Shown here: positions 53,415-63,764 of the stretch, one piece after another
Layout: each line of letters opens with the position of its first letter
Numbering within the stretch: position 1 is the stretch's first letter
DNA from: Saprolegnia diclina VS20
Taxonomy: Eukaryota; Oomycota; Saprolegniomycetes; Saprolegniales; Saprolegniaceae
Length of the DNA stretch: 64,000 nucleotides
Direction: 5' to 3'
Assembly: GCF_000281045.1 (NCBI RefSeq)
Contig: NW_008246130.1
Span: 174,035-238,034, forward strand
Made by a program: the position numbers and the translations under genes
The notes under the pieces: model-generated
What the model was told of the DNA's origin: nothing
What the model saw: the letters and a program-made list of their open reading frames with translations, nothing else
Databases searched by the model: none

Positions 53415-56400
53415 TTATGGCGTGACTTGAAGCAATGTGTCGCGAGCCGCCTCCAGCTGCACCTCGGTCAGTCCCTTGGTCGTCGCAACGGTGCTCGACT
53501 CGACGGCGTCGTGACGACGCTGGCCTGCGGCGTGGTCGCAGAGGAAGCAGCCGGGTTCGGAAAGTTGACCTCGCATTGGATCGTCGTGTGCCTTCCACAA
53601 CATGGTCTTCTCCTCGAGACACGCCATGTGATAGGCATGACCACACTCAAAGATGCACACATGCTTGGCGGTGCTCTAGCATGCACCATGAAGAGATGCC
53701 ACCAATGGGTCCCTACCATGGGTAGCGACTGCTTGAGGAGGAGGGAGCAGACACCGCAGGACGTCTGAAGCGTCACGCGCCGGGGCTTCTTGCGCGCGAC
53801 GACGAGCCGACGAAGGTGTTCGATGCGGTCCGTCTCGAAGACCTTGGTGCAGCCGCGGTACAAGCTCATCTACGGCTGTGCTGTTGCCTTTCGTCGACGC
53901 AGCCGCCTTACCTGGATGCGGTAGTTGGTGATGATCTGCAGGACCTTGTCCTTCAAGCCCGCGATCTCCATGTCTTGGGGGATCTACGGCTGTGGTTCAC
54001 GAACGAATCACAGCGATATTTTTCAACCTTTTGCATGACCTTGGTCGGGTCAATCTTGTGGTCGCACGCGTACTCGAGCAGCTCCTCCATGCACTCGGTG
54101 TGCGTGAGCGAGATCTCAATCAGGTAGTCCCACAGCGCGCTGTCGTGGTCCTGCGCATCCATCGCATCGAGTGCAATCGGGCGACGCGCACCTCGACAAA
54201 CTGGATCGCTTGCTTGACGTTCTTGAGCTGCGTCATGATAAAGTCGAGCGCCTTCTTGTGCTGGCCCATGCGGCCGAGGATAAACACCATCGCGTCCCAG
54301 AGCGGCGGCGACCGCTCCGAGCAAAACTTGTACGCCTAGTAGCCGCACTTGAGAGTCGGCGGTTGGCGGCTCGCGCACCTTTTCGAGGGGCACAAACGAA
54401 CTCGTTTGCAGAAAGCGCAGGAGCACGTGCGGCGCAAACTCGGCGTAGAGCGCCACCTACGTCCGCGAGTCGCAAGCAACAACGTGCGGGCATCGTACGA
54501 CTACCTGCATCTCGTGCAACGACGAGTACTTGTCCGTGTTGTAGTCGACGAGGCGGTGCACAAAGAGGTTGTGGAGATACCTACGAAATGTGCTGAGCAC
54601 ACGCGCCGCGGGCTTCGGACGCACTCGTGGAGGAGCTCGCGCTTGTGCTCCAACTGCTTGACGATCGCGTGGACCTTGAGCTCGTCCGACTTGATCTGGT
54701 GGACGAGCATGCGCAGCGCCGCGTCGCGATCGATGAGCATGAGGTTGACGACCTAATGTTACTGCAGGGTCGCAACCCTTACAAAGACGCTACCTTGTTT
54801 TGCACCGAGTCCCACAAGTTGTGCTCGACGATGAGCTTGAACGCGTGGTCCTTGTTGAAGCACATGGAGCCCTGTACCAGCAATGGTGAAGTGCTGCGGA
54901 CGACTGCACATCACGTGTTACCTGGCTAAGGTAGATGCGGAGCGCGTGGTCATACTGCTCAGTTGCCGTGTAGAGCTCCGCAAGCGCTTCCATGAGGAAA
55001 GCTGTCTCCATGCTCATGTGGTCGGCTTCCGCAAGCCGGCGCCGGCGCACCGTCGTCTAGTACACGCCATGTGAATTCTTTGCCTCCAATTGTACGAGCA
55101 CCTCAAGCTGGTTGATCCACGCGTCGGCGTCATAGAGCGGTTCGAAGGGCGACGCGCTCTCAATGTACTCGCGACTCGACTGCACGGGCAGCTTGTCGTG
55201 GAGGCGCGGCTTGGGCCACTTGCGGATGATCTCGAGGAGTGACGCCGGGTCCGTCTCGAGAAAGTGCGTGAGCACCATCTCGTACTGGCTCGACGGCAAG
55301 CGTGGGTTGGCCGTCGGCATGTACTTGGCAATCGCGCCCAGCGCGCCTTTCTGCGCAAAGACGTATACGTACTTTTCCCAGAGGTGGCCCGCGAGCAGCT
55401 GGTGGCACACGTCCGCCGCTTTCGCAAACGCCTTGGAGAGAATGAGTTCGCCGAGGTAGTACTCGACCAGCTCGTCCAGCGCGTGCTTTTGGAGACTCGC
55501 CACGTCCGTGAGCGCAATGTTCAGCGCCGCCTCATACAAGCGCGACGCCAAAGCGTACGCGACACGGTCGTCGACGTCACGGCGCCGACAGAGCACCACA
55601 TCTCTCGGCGCGCAGAGGTACAAGACGCGCTGGTTGCTCCCAAACGCCAGCGACGCTAGCCGGTAGTCGGACGCCCGCAACTTGTCGTAACCCTTGATCT
55701 GGAGCACGTCCGCCGCGAGAGGCTGGCCGTCAAAGCGCACGAGATGCACTTCGGGGCATGGAAGCGTCTCGGCCGCACCTTCGCCGCGCTCCTTCCCGAC
55801 GGTCGTTGGCGGCGCCGATCCCGGCGGGCGGTACGCGAGGAGCGCCGCGGACGCCTCACTCCACGGCGCCAGGCCCGCGACGAAAAAGTCAAAGGTCAGG
55901 AACGCAACAACTTCGGCCGAAATCGTACCAAACGCGGCTTTTTCCGGGGCGTCGGGCGCGCCGTGGCCAGAAAACGAGAATTTGACGACGCGCAGTGTGG
56001 GACCCCACCCAATGAGAAGACAGAGGCCGTGGGTCGTCGTCGTGTGCCACTCGAGGTGCGCCTTGCAGAGCTCAAAAGGCGGGCAGTTCTGCGGACGTTC
56101 AATGTACGTGACGCGCGACTCGGTCGACGTGTCGTAGACCTTGACGCCCCAGTCGTTGGCCCACGCGAGGAGATTATCATGGTACCGAATCGAGTGCACG
56201 GGGCCTTCGCCCTCGTGGACCGTCGTCTCCTTGTCGATGATCCAGCCCTTCTTGTTGAGGATAAGCTGGCCGCTAATGCCGCCACAAGCAAACGTGCGCT
56301 CGCGCTTCGATGCGTACATGGTTTCGAGCTGCGCAGAGTAGACAGCCGAGTAAAAGTTGTAAATGTTGACCTCGCCGCCCGCGTTGGGGATTGCGACGCG

Positions 56401-56706
56401 GACGCCGTCGTCGCTCGAGATCGGGAGCAGTGAGTAGACGGCAACGGTCCCGTCGTCCGAGCTCGATACGATGTGTTGGCCCGTTTCGTCGATCGAGATC
56501 TCCTGGACCTTCTTGTGGTGCTTGTGGAGCCGACGCACGTAGCGCCCGTTGAGCTCGAGGAGGAGCACATGGCCTTCGTATGTCCCGACGCAGACAAAGT
56601 TGAGGTGCACCGCGATGCAGCTCAGCGCATCATCTCGAAAGAGCGTCTGGAAGTGGCCGCCAATGCGCTCGTACTTGAGGACCGGCTCGCTCTCGGGATC
56701 CAGCAT
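53415..56706 (-). CDS. VPS41: HOPS subunit VPS41, with a one-base frame break
   Basis: Eleven exons: 55102-56706, 54922-55056, 54794-54871, 54625-54752, 54505-54580, 54379-54456, 54192-54335, 54028-54150, 53912-53984, 53717-53869 and 53415-53675; about 950 residues. A WD-type propeller lies in the first 330 residues (CVGTYEGHVLLLELNGRYV, HIVSSSDDGTVAVYSL). A clathrin-heavy-chain/TPR region follows (AMVFILGRMGQHKKALDFI, DPTKVMQKV, PQDMEIAGLKDKVL). A C-terminal RING-H2 has CGVC ... CIFECGHAYHMAC ... CFLCDH. VPS41 works in HOPS-dependent fusion to vacuole/lysosome. In exon 53912-53984 one extra base (AA at 53940-53941) breaks the conserved frame between KDKVL and IITNYRIQ. The start is MLDPESEPVLKYE. 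Confidence 0.88.
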
Positions 56707-57101
56707 CTTCGATCGCTCGTCGTCACTGGCCAAACCCGCTTGTTTGATTGGGTCGGCATCCTGCCCTCACATGATTTCCCACTATGTGAAAAACGTGAAA
56801 ATCACTGCCAGGGCTTGCCAAGGTCGCGAAGCGCATTGTTCGCGTGGTGGAGAAGCCATCCATTCGTGTCGTAGATAGCTTTAACTGCTTGGGAGCAGCG
56901 CCATCAAACGATGCGACTCAGGCGTCCCGGCGCGTTTCTCCCATTTTGCACACTGGCTTGTCGCACCCGTGTGAAGATCATGTGTGAATTGATTTTTCAC
57001 GTTGAAGCACTGCCAGCGCCAAAGGTAGGCGTCCAAATTCACATGCATTGAATTACAGCTATTCAACTAGGGTCCTAAACTATTCTCGACTCGTTGCGTC
57101 G
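56707..57101. other. Intergenic region, no gene seen
   Basis: About 395 bp between the TMBIM-like 3' end and the VPS41 start (both minus strand). It should contain the VPS41 promoter; no TATCCGGATA core was found here. Confidence 0.4.
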
Positions 57102-58400
57102 TCATCGCACCATGGTCTGGTTGTCCACGCCAGGCGCGTGCTCGTCGTGGTTGGGCTCCGAGTCGCCTTCCGCAACAGGCCCGGCCGCGTCGCCCACGAT
57201 CCCCACGGGATACGCAGGCAAGATTTCAGCCGACCCGCAGCAACACGCGTCACCCTCGCAGGCCATGAAGGCGAACGTGATCATGCTGAGGAAGATGAGA
57301 AAGAGGATCATGTCGGTGTAGAAGAAGATCATGCCTTGCATGTACTCGTCCGGGCTCAGCTTCTGGTTCATACAAGACGCGTCGTAGGCAAACCAGAGGC
57401 AAAGAATCAAAATGAACGCGCTCGCTAGCAAGTACTCGGTGACGCTCATGGGTGGCGAGAGAGACTCGCGGAGCGCCGTGAAGAACACGACGAGCGAGAG
57501 CACAAAGACGATGCCAAAGGCGATCGCGACCGACACCATGTAGCTCAGGAGCCGTCCGGGGCTATCGGACGACCCCCGCAGCGGCGTTGTGCACAGAACG
57601 CTGTGGAGCGTGATGACGACAAAGGTGAAGATGAAGACGAAGAGGCTAACGTGCTGCACGAGGTACGCGTCGACGCCGGCGAGGAAGATGGCTTGGAACA
57701 CCGTGTAGACGGCGAGGATGCCAAAGTTAAGCGGGAAAATGTACTTTTTGAGGTACAGAGCAAAGAGCGAGAGGATCATGAGACAGAAGACGCCGAAGAG
57801 GTTCCAGGGGCTCATGAACCACGACCCGAAGCCCGGCGCAGACGTGAACACGAAGTCGAGGCCAATGACGACAAGCAGCTGCAGCGAGAAGAGCCGAAAG
57901 AGCTTTTTCCGGAACCCAATTTGAATTTCGAGCGGCATGTTGTCGACTGCGAACGGGTCGTTCACGGGGTTGTTGCCGTTCTGGAAGATCGAGAGCCCAA
58001 TCATCGTGCTCGTGCTCATGTGGCTCTTCTCGTAGTGCGCTTTCATGGTGTCAACAAACTTGGAGTCGACGCCCTTCGCGACCTTTTGCGCCTCGAGGTG
58101 CTCGAGGAAGATGGTGCCCCGGCGGTAGTACTTCCGTGGCTTCAACTCCGACTTGCGCGTCTTGCGCAGATGGGCGAGTAGCGTTGTGATGGTGCCTCGG
58201 CGCGTGCCCTTTGCCAGCTCCTCGAGCTCGGCCTTCGCCTCGGACGTCACGGGTTTCATTCCGCGCGTCGATGTGTCGGCAGCGGGTGCAACGAGCGAGT
58301 TGATCGACGGAAGGCGCGTCACCGTGGCCGGCACATTCGTTTCGTGGGAGCTCGGCACCGCGTTGGGCGCGATCTCTTCGAGCACCTCCTCGGCCATCAT
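57102..58400 (-). CDS. TMBIM/Lifeguard-like membrane protein, second copy, long N-terminus
   Basis: Intronless, 432 residues from the ATGATG at 58400 (MMAEEVLEEIAPN); an in-frame ATG at 58484 would add 28. The first roughly 175 residues are hydrophilic, with basic clusters (RKTRKSELKPRKYYRRGT). About seven membrane spans follow: LQLLVVIGLDFVF, NLFGVFCLMILSLFALYL, FIFTFVVITLHSVL, SVAIAFGIVFVLSLVVFF, YLLASAFILILCLWFAYD and YTDMILFLIFLSMITFAFM. The cysteine-rich end (CEGDACCCGSAEILP) matches the copy at 436-1311 (EGCACCGASDDIPG). It is inferred to belong to the same ER/Golgi stress or calcium-handling superfamily. It is divergent from the NEK gene, with motif copies in the gap. Confidence 0.72.
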   Translation of the reverse strand: MMAEEVLEEIAPNAVPSSHETNVPATVTRLPSINSLVAPAADTSTRGMKPVTSEAKAELEELAKGTRRGTITTLLAHLRKTRKSELKPRKYYRRGTIFLEHLEAQKVAKGVDSKFVDTMKAHYEKSHMSTSTMIGLSIFQNGNNPVNDPFAVDNMPLEIQIGFRKKLFRLFSLQLLVVIGLDFVFTSAPGFGSWFMSPWNLFGVFCLMILSLFALYLKKYIFPLNFGILAVYTVFQAIFLAGVDAYLVQHVSLFVFIFTFVVITLHSVLCTTPLRGSSDSPGRLLSYMVSVAIAFGIVFVLSLVVFFTALRESLSPPMSVTEYLLASAFILILCLWFAYDASCMNQKLSPDEYMQGMIFFYTDMILFLIFLSMITFAFMACEGDACCCGSAEILPAYPVGIVGDAAGPVAEGDSEPNHDEHAPGVDNQTMVR

Positions 58401-58544
58401 CGCGCCAGTGAGTAGTGGCGCAACAACGTTTTGGCGTTGGCTAATTTTACGCTGCAAAGCTGCAAGATGGCGCCACGCCGCCATTATGGCTGTTGAAACG
58501 CATCCATCCAGTGGCTCGTCTAAAACAGTGGACGAGACAGTGGA

Positions 58545-58564
58545 TATTCCGGATTGGATCCGGA
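58545..58564. promoter_or_regulatory. ATTCCGGATTGGATCCGGA element between TMBIM-like and NEK genes
   Basis: Two partial motif copies (58545-58552 and 58558-58564), about 60-79 bp before the NEK start and 145-165 bp before the TMBIM-like start. Confidence 0.45.
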
Positions 58565-58623
58565 GCGGACGTTGTTCCAAAAGAATCTTGCGAGGGCCGT
58601 TCCCTCGCCGCGACCTCGACGCC

Positions 58624-60430
58624 ATGAACCAGTACGTCGAGGAGCGCTGCATCGGCCGCGGAAGCTACGGCTGCGCGTACTTGGTCACGGAGGCGAGCTC
58701 CGGCGACAAGTATGTCGTCAAGAAGATCCCGGTCGAGCTCATGACGGACAAGGAGAAGCAGCAAGCGTTCGCCGAGGTCGACCTCCTCGCGCAGCTAGAC
58801 TCGCCGTTCGTCGTGCAGTACAGAGAGAGCTTTGTCGAGGGCAGCGTGCTGCACATTGTCATGGGCTACTGCGATGGCGGCGACCTCGCTGGCTGCATCA
58901 AGGCGCAGCCGGAATGCGGCGGCTACTTTGACCTCTCGCGCATCCTCGACTGGTTCGTGCAGATGGCCTGTGCGATCAAGTATCTGCACCAGCGCCGAAT
59001 ACTGCACCGCGACCTCAAGACGAGCAATATTTTTCTCACGCGAAAGGACATTGTCAAGCTCGGCGACTTTGGCATTGCGCGCACGCTCAACTCGACAATG
59101 GACCAAGCCAAGACCGTCGTCGGGACCCCGTACTACATGAGCCCCGAGGTGTGCGAGTCCAAGCCTTACTCGTACGCAAGCGACATTTGGGCGCTCGGCT
59201 GCGTTCTCTACGAGATATGCACGCTCAAGCACGCCTTCGATGCCCCCAACATTCTCATGCTCATCGTCAAGATCATTCAGCACGATGTACGCACCATCGT
59301 CTCTTGGCAGATCGAGGATGTTGATTGATGTAGTTTGCACCACTGCCAGGGTGCTACCCGCCCGAAATGACCGAGCTTCTAAAGGCGCTTTTGGACAAGA
59401 ACCCTGACCGCCGGCCGACGATCGATGATATTTTGCGCACGCCATTGATCGTGCAGCACATGCAGCGTGCGTTCACCCACTCGTTGCTTTCGTGAATTCT
59501 CATAGCTAGCGTAGAGCTCCACGCCAAGGGCGGACACCTCAGCGAGCATTTTGTACGCGAAGCCAAGATCGCACCGCTGGTGCCACCACCGTCAGTTGTC
59601 GAAATCTTCGAGTACTCGTACGACGACGACGACGACAGCAGTCGGTGGCAGGTGACAACTCCCACCCAAGCGGTAGTGCCAGCGACGATGGGATGGGTCC
59701 AAGCCGACGGAGACGAGGTTGAAGAGCGCATCGAGACGGAGGAGCTGCTCAAACCCAACTACGCGACCGAGTACACGCAAGAGTGCATGGCGAGCAAGCA
59801 CATCAACTATGGTTGGTGATGACATGTTTACATAAGCATAACGTTACGCCCTTAGGACGCAAGGTGGTCCGGCGAAAGGCGTTGACGATCGACCAAAAAG
59901 TGAACCTCAAGTCGATCCATTACATGAGCAAGCTCCATCTCGATGCGGAGCTCGCGCTCGGCGTCTCAGACGACGACGATGAGGCTGCGGTGGCACCCGT
60001 GGGGCTCAAGCGAGGCAAATCTGCCACAGCTGCTGTTGAGCCAGATGACAACGTCTCGTACAGCGGAAGCTCCAACTACGACTCGGGCGACGACGACGAC
60101 CACTACACAAGCATGAGTGAGTACGAGGCCGAGGAAAACTTTTACAGCGACGACTCGGACTTTGACGACGACGGACCGCCGCGCGCCGAGCTCCTCGCGT
60201 ACAGCGAGGACTTTGAAGACACGGAGGCCGAGGTCATCGAGTACGCCCAGGATGAAGATGACGACGACGCGTCCGTCTCGAGTGACTCTGAGGACATTGT
60301 TGTCCTGCCCCACGACCCAAAGCAGCTGCTCCTTGAAAGCTACATGGGGGAAGAGGTCGAAATCGTCCGACGACCAAGTGGTCGACGCGCCTCAAAAGAA
60401 AACCTCCGCGACGCCGTGTGTGCGACGTAA
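58624..60430 (+). CDS. NEK-family protein kinase
   Basis: Four exons, 58624-59286, 59334-59466, 59515-59811 and 59856-60430 (introns 47, 48 and 44 nt), give 555 residues. The kinase domain is at the extreme N-terminus, as in NIMA-related kinases: glycine loop IGRGSYGCAYLV, VVKK lysine, YCDGGDLAGCI, catalytic HRDLKTSNIFLT, DFGIARTL, activation segment VGTPYYMSPEVCESKPY and DIWALGCVLYE. The small C-lobe end (YPPEMTELLKALLDKNPDRR) comes from exon 2. The C-terminal 270 residues are strongly acidic (YDDDDDSS, SGDDDDHYTSMSEYEAEE). NEKs act in mitosis, centrosome and flagellar length control, which suits a zoosporic organism. Start at MNQYVEERC; an upstream ATG is possible. Confidence 0.9.
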
Positions 60431-60832
60431 CTTGACGCGAAAAGACTTGAACCTTCGCAACAAGATTGTGTATTTCATTTCGTTGTACATGGGTCTCGAC
60501 CGTTGGGGCCCTCTTGGCAACTGCTGTGCCGGTAGCGTAGGTATATCAACAGCTTGGGAGCTTCGTCGTGTTCAAGCGCAATTTTCTGCCGATGTGATCG
60601 AGTGCTTTCAAGAGCCCCCATTTTGTAGCCGGTCGGCTGAGTCCCTTAGGTATATCGTCCCTTACGTCAAGGAGTTTGTCGCGTCACCTCACCAAATCCG
60701 AGGCGCCTAAGTCGTTGCCATGATCGACCAACGACTTGATCGAACGAGAGTGAGAGACTGCCACGTCACAGTGCCTCAGCGTCCGGATAGCTTGCACGTC
60801 CGGATATTTTATTTGGACGACTGCGACGAACG
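60431..60832. other. Tandem intergenic region, NEK/Kish
   Basis: About 400 bp. GTCCGGATA occurs twice at 60781-60789 and 60799-60807, 26-52 bp before the Kish start. No gene seen in the rest. Confidence 0.45.
60781..60807. promoter_or_regulatory. Direct pair of GTCCGGATA elements upstream of Kish
   Basis: Two identical 9-bp copies with an 18-bp repeat period, immediately upstream of the Kish start codon. Confidence 0.6.
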
Positions 60833-61119
60833 ATGGTGAGGGGCAGCGTGGTGCACGACGGCGATGGCTCATGTCGACGTAGACGGCGCTCTTTAACTTC
60901 ACGGGTATGCTCACGATGGTGCTGCTCTTCATTTGCACATGCACCTACATCCGCATGAAGTTCCCGACGCTCTTCGACCGAGGCCAGCTGCCGGGGAAGC
61001 ACGAGGGCCTCACGGGGCTCTGCTGGAAAGCCTCGCGCATCGGCGAGCGCAAGAGCGAGTGGGTCGCCGGCATGCTTCTGGCCATGGCCGTCCACCGCCT
61101 TTTCGTCGCGCCCGCATAA
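60833..61119 (+). CDS. TMEM167: Protein Kish (TMEM167) Golgi membrane protein
   Basis: Two exons: 60833-60835 (the ATG only) and 60883-61119, separated by a 47-nt GTGAGG...GTAG intron; 79 residues. The family block is unmistakable: FNFTGMLTMVLLFICTCTY, then LCWKASRIGERKSEWVAG and a second hydrophobic segment AGMLLAMAVHRLFV. Kish proteins are small two-span Golgi proteins needed for constitutive secretion. Without splicing, an in-frame TAG precedes the conserved start region, and no other ATG restores the TALFNF N-terminus. The alternative is initiation at the internal ATG at 60907, giving 70 residues without FNFTG. I prefer the spliced form because FNF is conserved. Confidence 0.85.
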
Positions 61120-61248
61120 GCCTTCTAGCCTTCGGTCGCCCCTCATTTGCACCAGGCGACGACCATGCAATCAGTCATTGATGCGCAGGAAGACAATAAC
61201 AATGCATGTTGGTGTAGTTGTATACTTGCGTCCTGTGCACAGCGACGA

Positions 61249-63297
61249 CTACGTACCCTCGGAGAGCACGAGGTGTGCCTGCTTGGTTTGTTTTTGCCGA
61301 CGGTCGAGCGACTGCATCTTAGCACTGACGTTGGTCTTCTGCTGAGCAAGCTCCTCCTTGAGCTGCTTGAGCCGCTTCTCTTGCTTCTTCTTTCCGGGCG
61401 CGTGGCCGTGGAAACGGTACGAAAGCTGTCGGAAGGCTTCCTTCTTTGTCAAGAGCCGGCCAAATTCGTCCCGGTAGTCTAGCTTGACGCCGTCCTTGAT
61501 TTGGAGCTCGTCGTTGAAGCTGCGGTCGCGGTGGTCGTTCGCACGGCCTGCTTGGCGCAATTGCACATCTTCGCGAAGGTCCCCGCGGTTCCGAAGCAGC
61601 GCGAGTGTTGCAGCCATGCCCGTTTGCACCAAGGGCTCCTCAACACCCCACGTCGCTTCGTCATCGTCATCCTCGTCGTCGTCGGCATCTTGCTGCGCCT
61701 CGTTGGCAGGAGCATCCGTCTTTGTCTCTTCTTCGTCCTCGTCCAACGCCGGTGCCGCAACCTTGTCGGCCGTCGCGACGCGGGCGTCCATGGCATTCTT
61801 GACGCGCACGTCAAAGTCCGTCGCCTCGCTAAAGACGATCGTGTTGGCTGTCGGCGCGTCGCGGTGGATGTTGTGCGACGCGGCGCTGTCAGCTGCCACT
61901 TGCGACAAGATACGCGCTTCGTTGGACTCGATTACCGAGCTCTTGGCCTGCAGTGCGGCTTGGCGGGCGCGGGCAAGCGACGCACTGAGCTCTTCATCAA
62001 TGTCCTCCACAGCGGCAGCTTTGGCCTTCTCGGCCTCGCGGCGGCGGGCGTTCTCAAACTTCGCGCGGTTCTGCGCCTCGAGGGTCGCGACTGCGCTCGC
62101 TGCATCCGCCCGGCGCTTGCCGTGGTCGCCCGTAGAGGCACTAGCCTCGGCTTCGAGCTGCTCGACGAGGTCCTTGGTTGCACTCTCAGCTTCGTCCTCG
62201 TCATCGTTCTCGCGCCGGCGCGACTTGCCGCCCTTCTTTTTCCGAAGCTTCTTGGTCTTCTTCTTGTTGAAGACTGCCATCTCGTCGGGTGTGTAGTAGT
62301 CGTCCATGGCCTGGAACTGCTTGATGGAGCCCAGGGTGGCGGTGCTTGCTGATGCCGCCGACGCTGACACGGACGGAGTCTCGACGACATGACCCCCGAG
62401 GGCACTCAGCGCAAACTTCTTTCGCGCACGTGCTTCCTTCATATCGTCCTCTTCGTCGTATTGCATGAGCAAGCGCTTCTTGGGCCGGTCACCGAGCACC
62501 GTCGAGAACTCATCATCGTCAAAGCCCGAGTAGACGGGCCCGGCTGCGCGCTTCGCCATGTCTTCGCGCTCTTTACGCTTGTCGGCCTCGGTCAGCGTCA
62601 CGTTTTCGAGCTCGTCGTCAGCGTCGTTTACGTTGCCCATGTCATCCGTAAGGATACGGTTGTCCTTCAACGTCAAAATGACGTCTTCGCCTTCTTCGAA
62701 CGACTGCGCGTCGTGAGCGACCGTGAGACCTTGAAGGTCCATTGCGCTATAGGTTGAAGAGGCAGGCGCGGGGGCTTTCGTGCCTGGAAGAGATGCAGGC
62801 GCCGTTGTCCGACTGCGACGGACCCAATCGAGGGTTGACGTTGCATCTTCGGCGAGCGTCTCACCGAGGGACTTGCCTTGCATCTTGGCGGTATACTCGC
62901 GCTTTCGCTTGGACTTTTCCAGTGTTTCCTTGAGCTGCTTCTGGTGCGCCTCGGCTGCGAGGTCTTCACGCGACTTGGCCAGGTTGACCTCCTTGGACTC
63001 GGGCTTGGTGAGACGGAGAGGCTTGAGTCCCATCGAGATACGAAGCTTGTTCGTCTCTTCGACACTCATGCTGATTTCGCCGTTGCTCTCTGTGACCTTG
63101 GGCTTCGAGTCCTCCGGCGCCTTGTTCGGCGACTCCTTGACCTCCTCGACAGAGCTCCATCGATGCCGGCGCTCAGGCGTGCGATCCTTCTCATTGTCAC
63201 GGTGACGGTCGCGTCCATCACGGTGGCGGTTGCTGCGACCGCGGCTCCGACTGCGGCTCCGACTGCGGTGGCGAGCAGGACTGCGGCTTCGTCCCAT
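61249..63297 (-). CDS. SART1: U4/U6.U5 tri-snRNP protein SART1/Snu66
   Basis: Intronless, 682 residues. The N-terminus is an RS/RD-rich domain (SRSRSRSRGRSNRHRDGRDR). Hallmarks follow: ISMSVEETNKLRISMGLKPL, LDWVRRSR and TLAEDATSTLDWV, DVILTLKDNRIL, QAMDDYYTPDEMAVF, RKKKGGKSRRRE and the C-terminal FNDELQIKDGVKLDYRDEFGR with KEAFRQLSYRFHGHAPGKKK. SART1/Snu66 is a tri-snRNP-specific factor required for spliceosome activation. The frame stops just after HLVLSEGT. In animals the protein runs a few residues further, so a GTACGT at the stop could hide a tiny last exon. BUD31 and DHX15 in this window act in the same machinery. Confidence 0.93.
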   Translation of the reverse strand: MGRSRSPARHRSRSRSRSRGRSNRHRDGRDRHRDNEKDRTPERRHRWSSVEEVKESPNKAPEDSKPKVTESNGEISMSVEETNKLRISMGLKPLRLTKPESKEVNLAKSREDLAAEAHQKQLKETLEKSKRKREYTAKMQGKSLGETLAEDATSTLDWVRRSRTTAPASLPGTKAPAPASSTYSAMDLQGLTVAHDAQSFEEGEDVILTLKDNRILTDDMGNVNDADDELENVTLTEADKRKEREDMAKRAAGPVYSGFDDDEFSTVLGDRPKKRLLMQYDEEDDMKEARARKKFALSALGGHVVETPSVSASAASASTATLGSIKQFQAMDDYYTPDEMAVFNKKKTKKLRKKKGGKSRRRENDDEDEAESATKDLVEQLEAEASASTGDHGKRRADAASAVATLEAQNRAKFENARRREAEKAKAAAVEDIDEELSASLARARQAALQAKSSVIESNEARILSQVAADSAASHNIHRDAPTANTIVFSEATDFDVRVKNAMDARVATADKVAAPALDEDEEETKTDAPANEAQQDADDDEDDDDEATWGVEEPLVQTGMAATLALLRNRGDLREDVQLRQAGRANDHRDRSFNDELQIKDGVKLDYRDEFGRLLTKKEAFRQLSYRFHGHAPGKKKQEKRLKQLKEELAQQKTNVSAKMQSLDRRQKQTKQAHLVLSEGT

Positions 63298-63764
63298 GCT
63301 TCTCCGCAGCTCTGGTGTGTGGGCTGTCCGGATAATATGTCGGCTCCCTTCAGAATTTGTTTTTTACAAGCATTAAATATAATAGAGAGCACTCGATATT
63401 CGGTTGGATTGACTCTGCCGAAGCGCCGACGCTGTCTTCTGTGTCAACAATGACTGCACGCAGTCTTGATCACTGTCAGGAGCAGGGCTCCCGCGGTATA
63501 ATCTACTCTGGGCGTGAGCTACTTGCACGAGTGGAGGCCATATTCCAATAGTTGGTCATAGCTGTTGGCCGTAAACACCCCACACTGCATCTTACCAGGA
63601 TCTCGCAAGGCACGGCCGCAGGATGGACTCCGTCCAGAGTTGTCAGTGCGGCAAATATCGTCAGGCTGAGACAATCCAATTAGATTCGTCGACAAAAGAT
63701 GACATCAGATTGCGTATATTGGTGCCAGTCGGCGAATCTAGAAAACTCGAGACTAGATGAATAT
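63298..63764. other. Tandem intergenic region, SART1/phosphate carrier
   Basis: About 470 bp. GTCCGGATAA at 63326-63335 lies 29 bp upstream of the SART1 start. The rest is presumed 3' UTR of the carrier gene; nothing else seen. Confidence 0.4.
63326..63335. promoter_or_regulatory. GTCCGGATAA element upstream of SART1
   Basis: A single copy 29-38 bp before the SART1 start codon. Confidence 0.5.

Noticed and set aside
53936..53945. 10-nt intron in VPS41 that would restore the frame
   Set aside because: Not credible as a spliceosomal intron; a one-base insertion is the simpler explanation.
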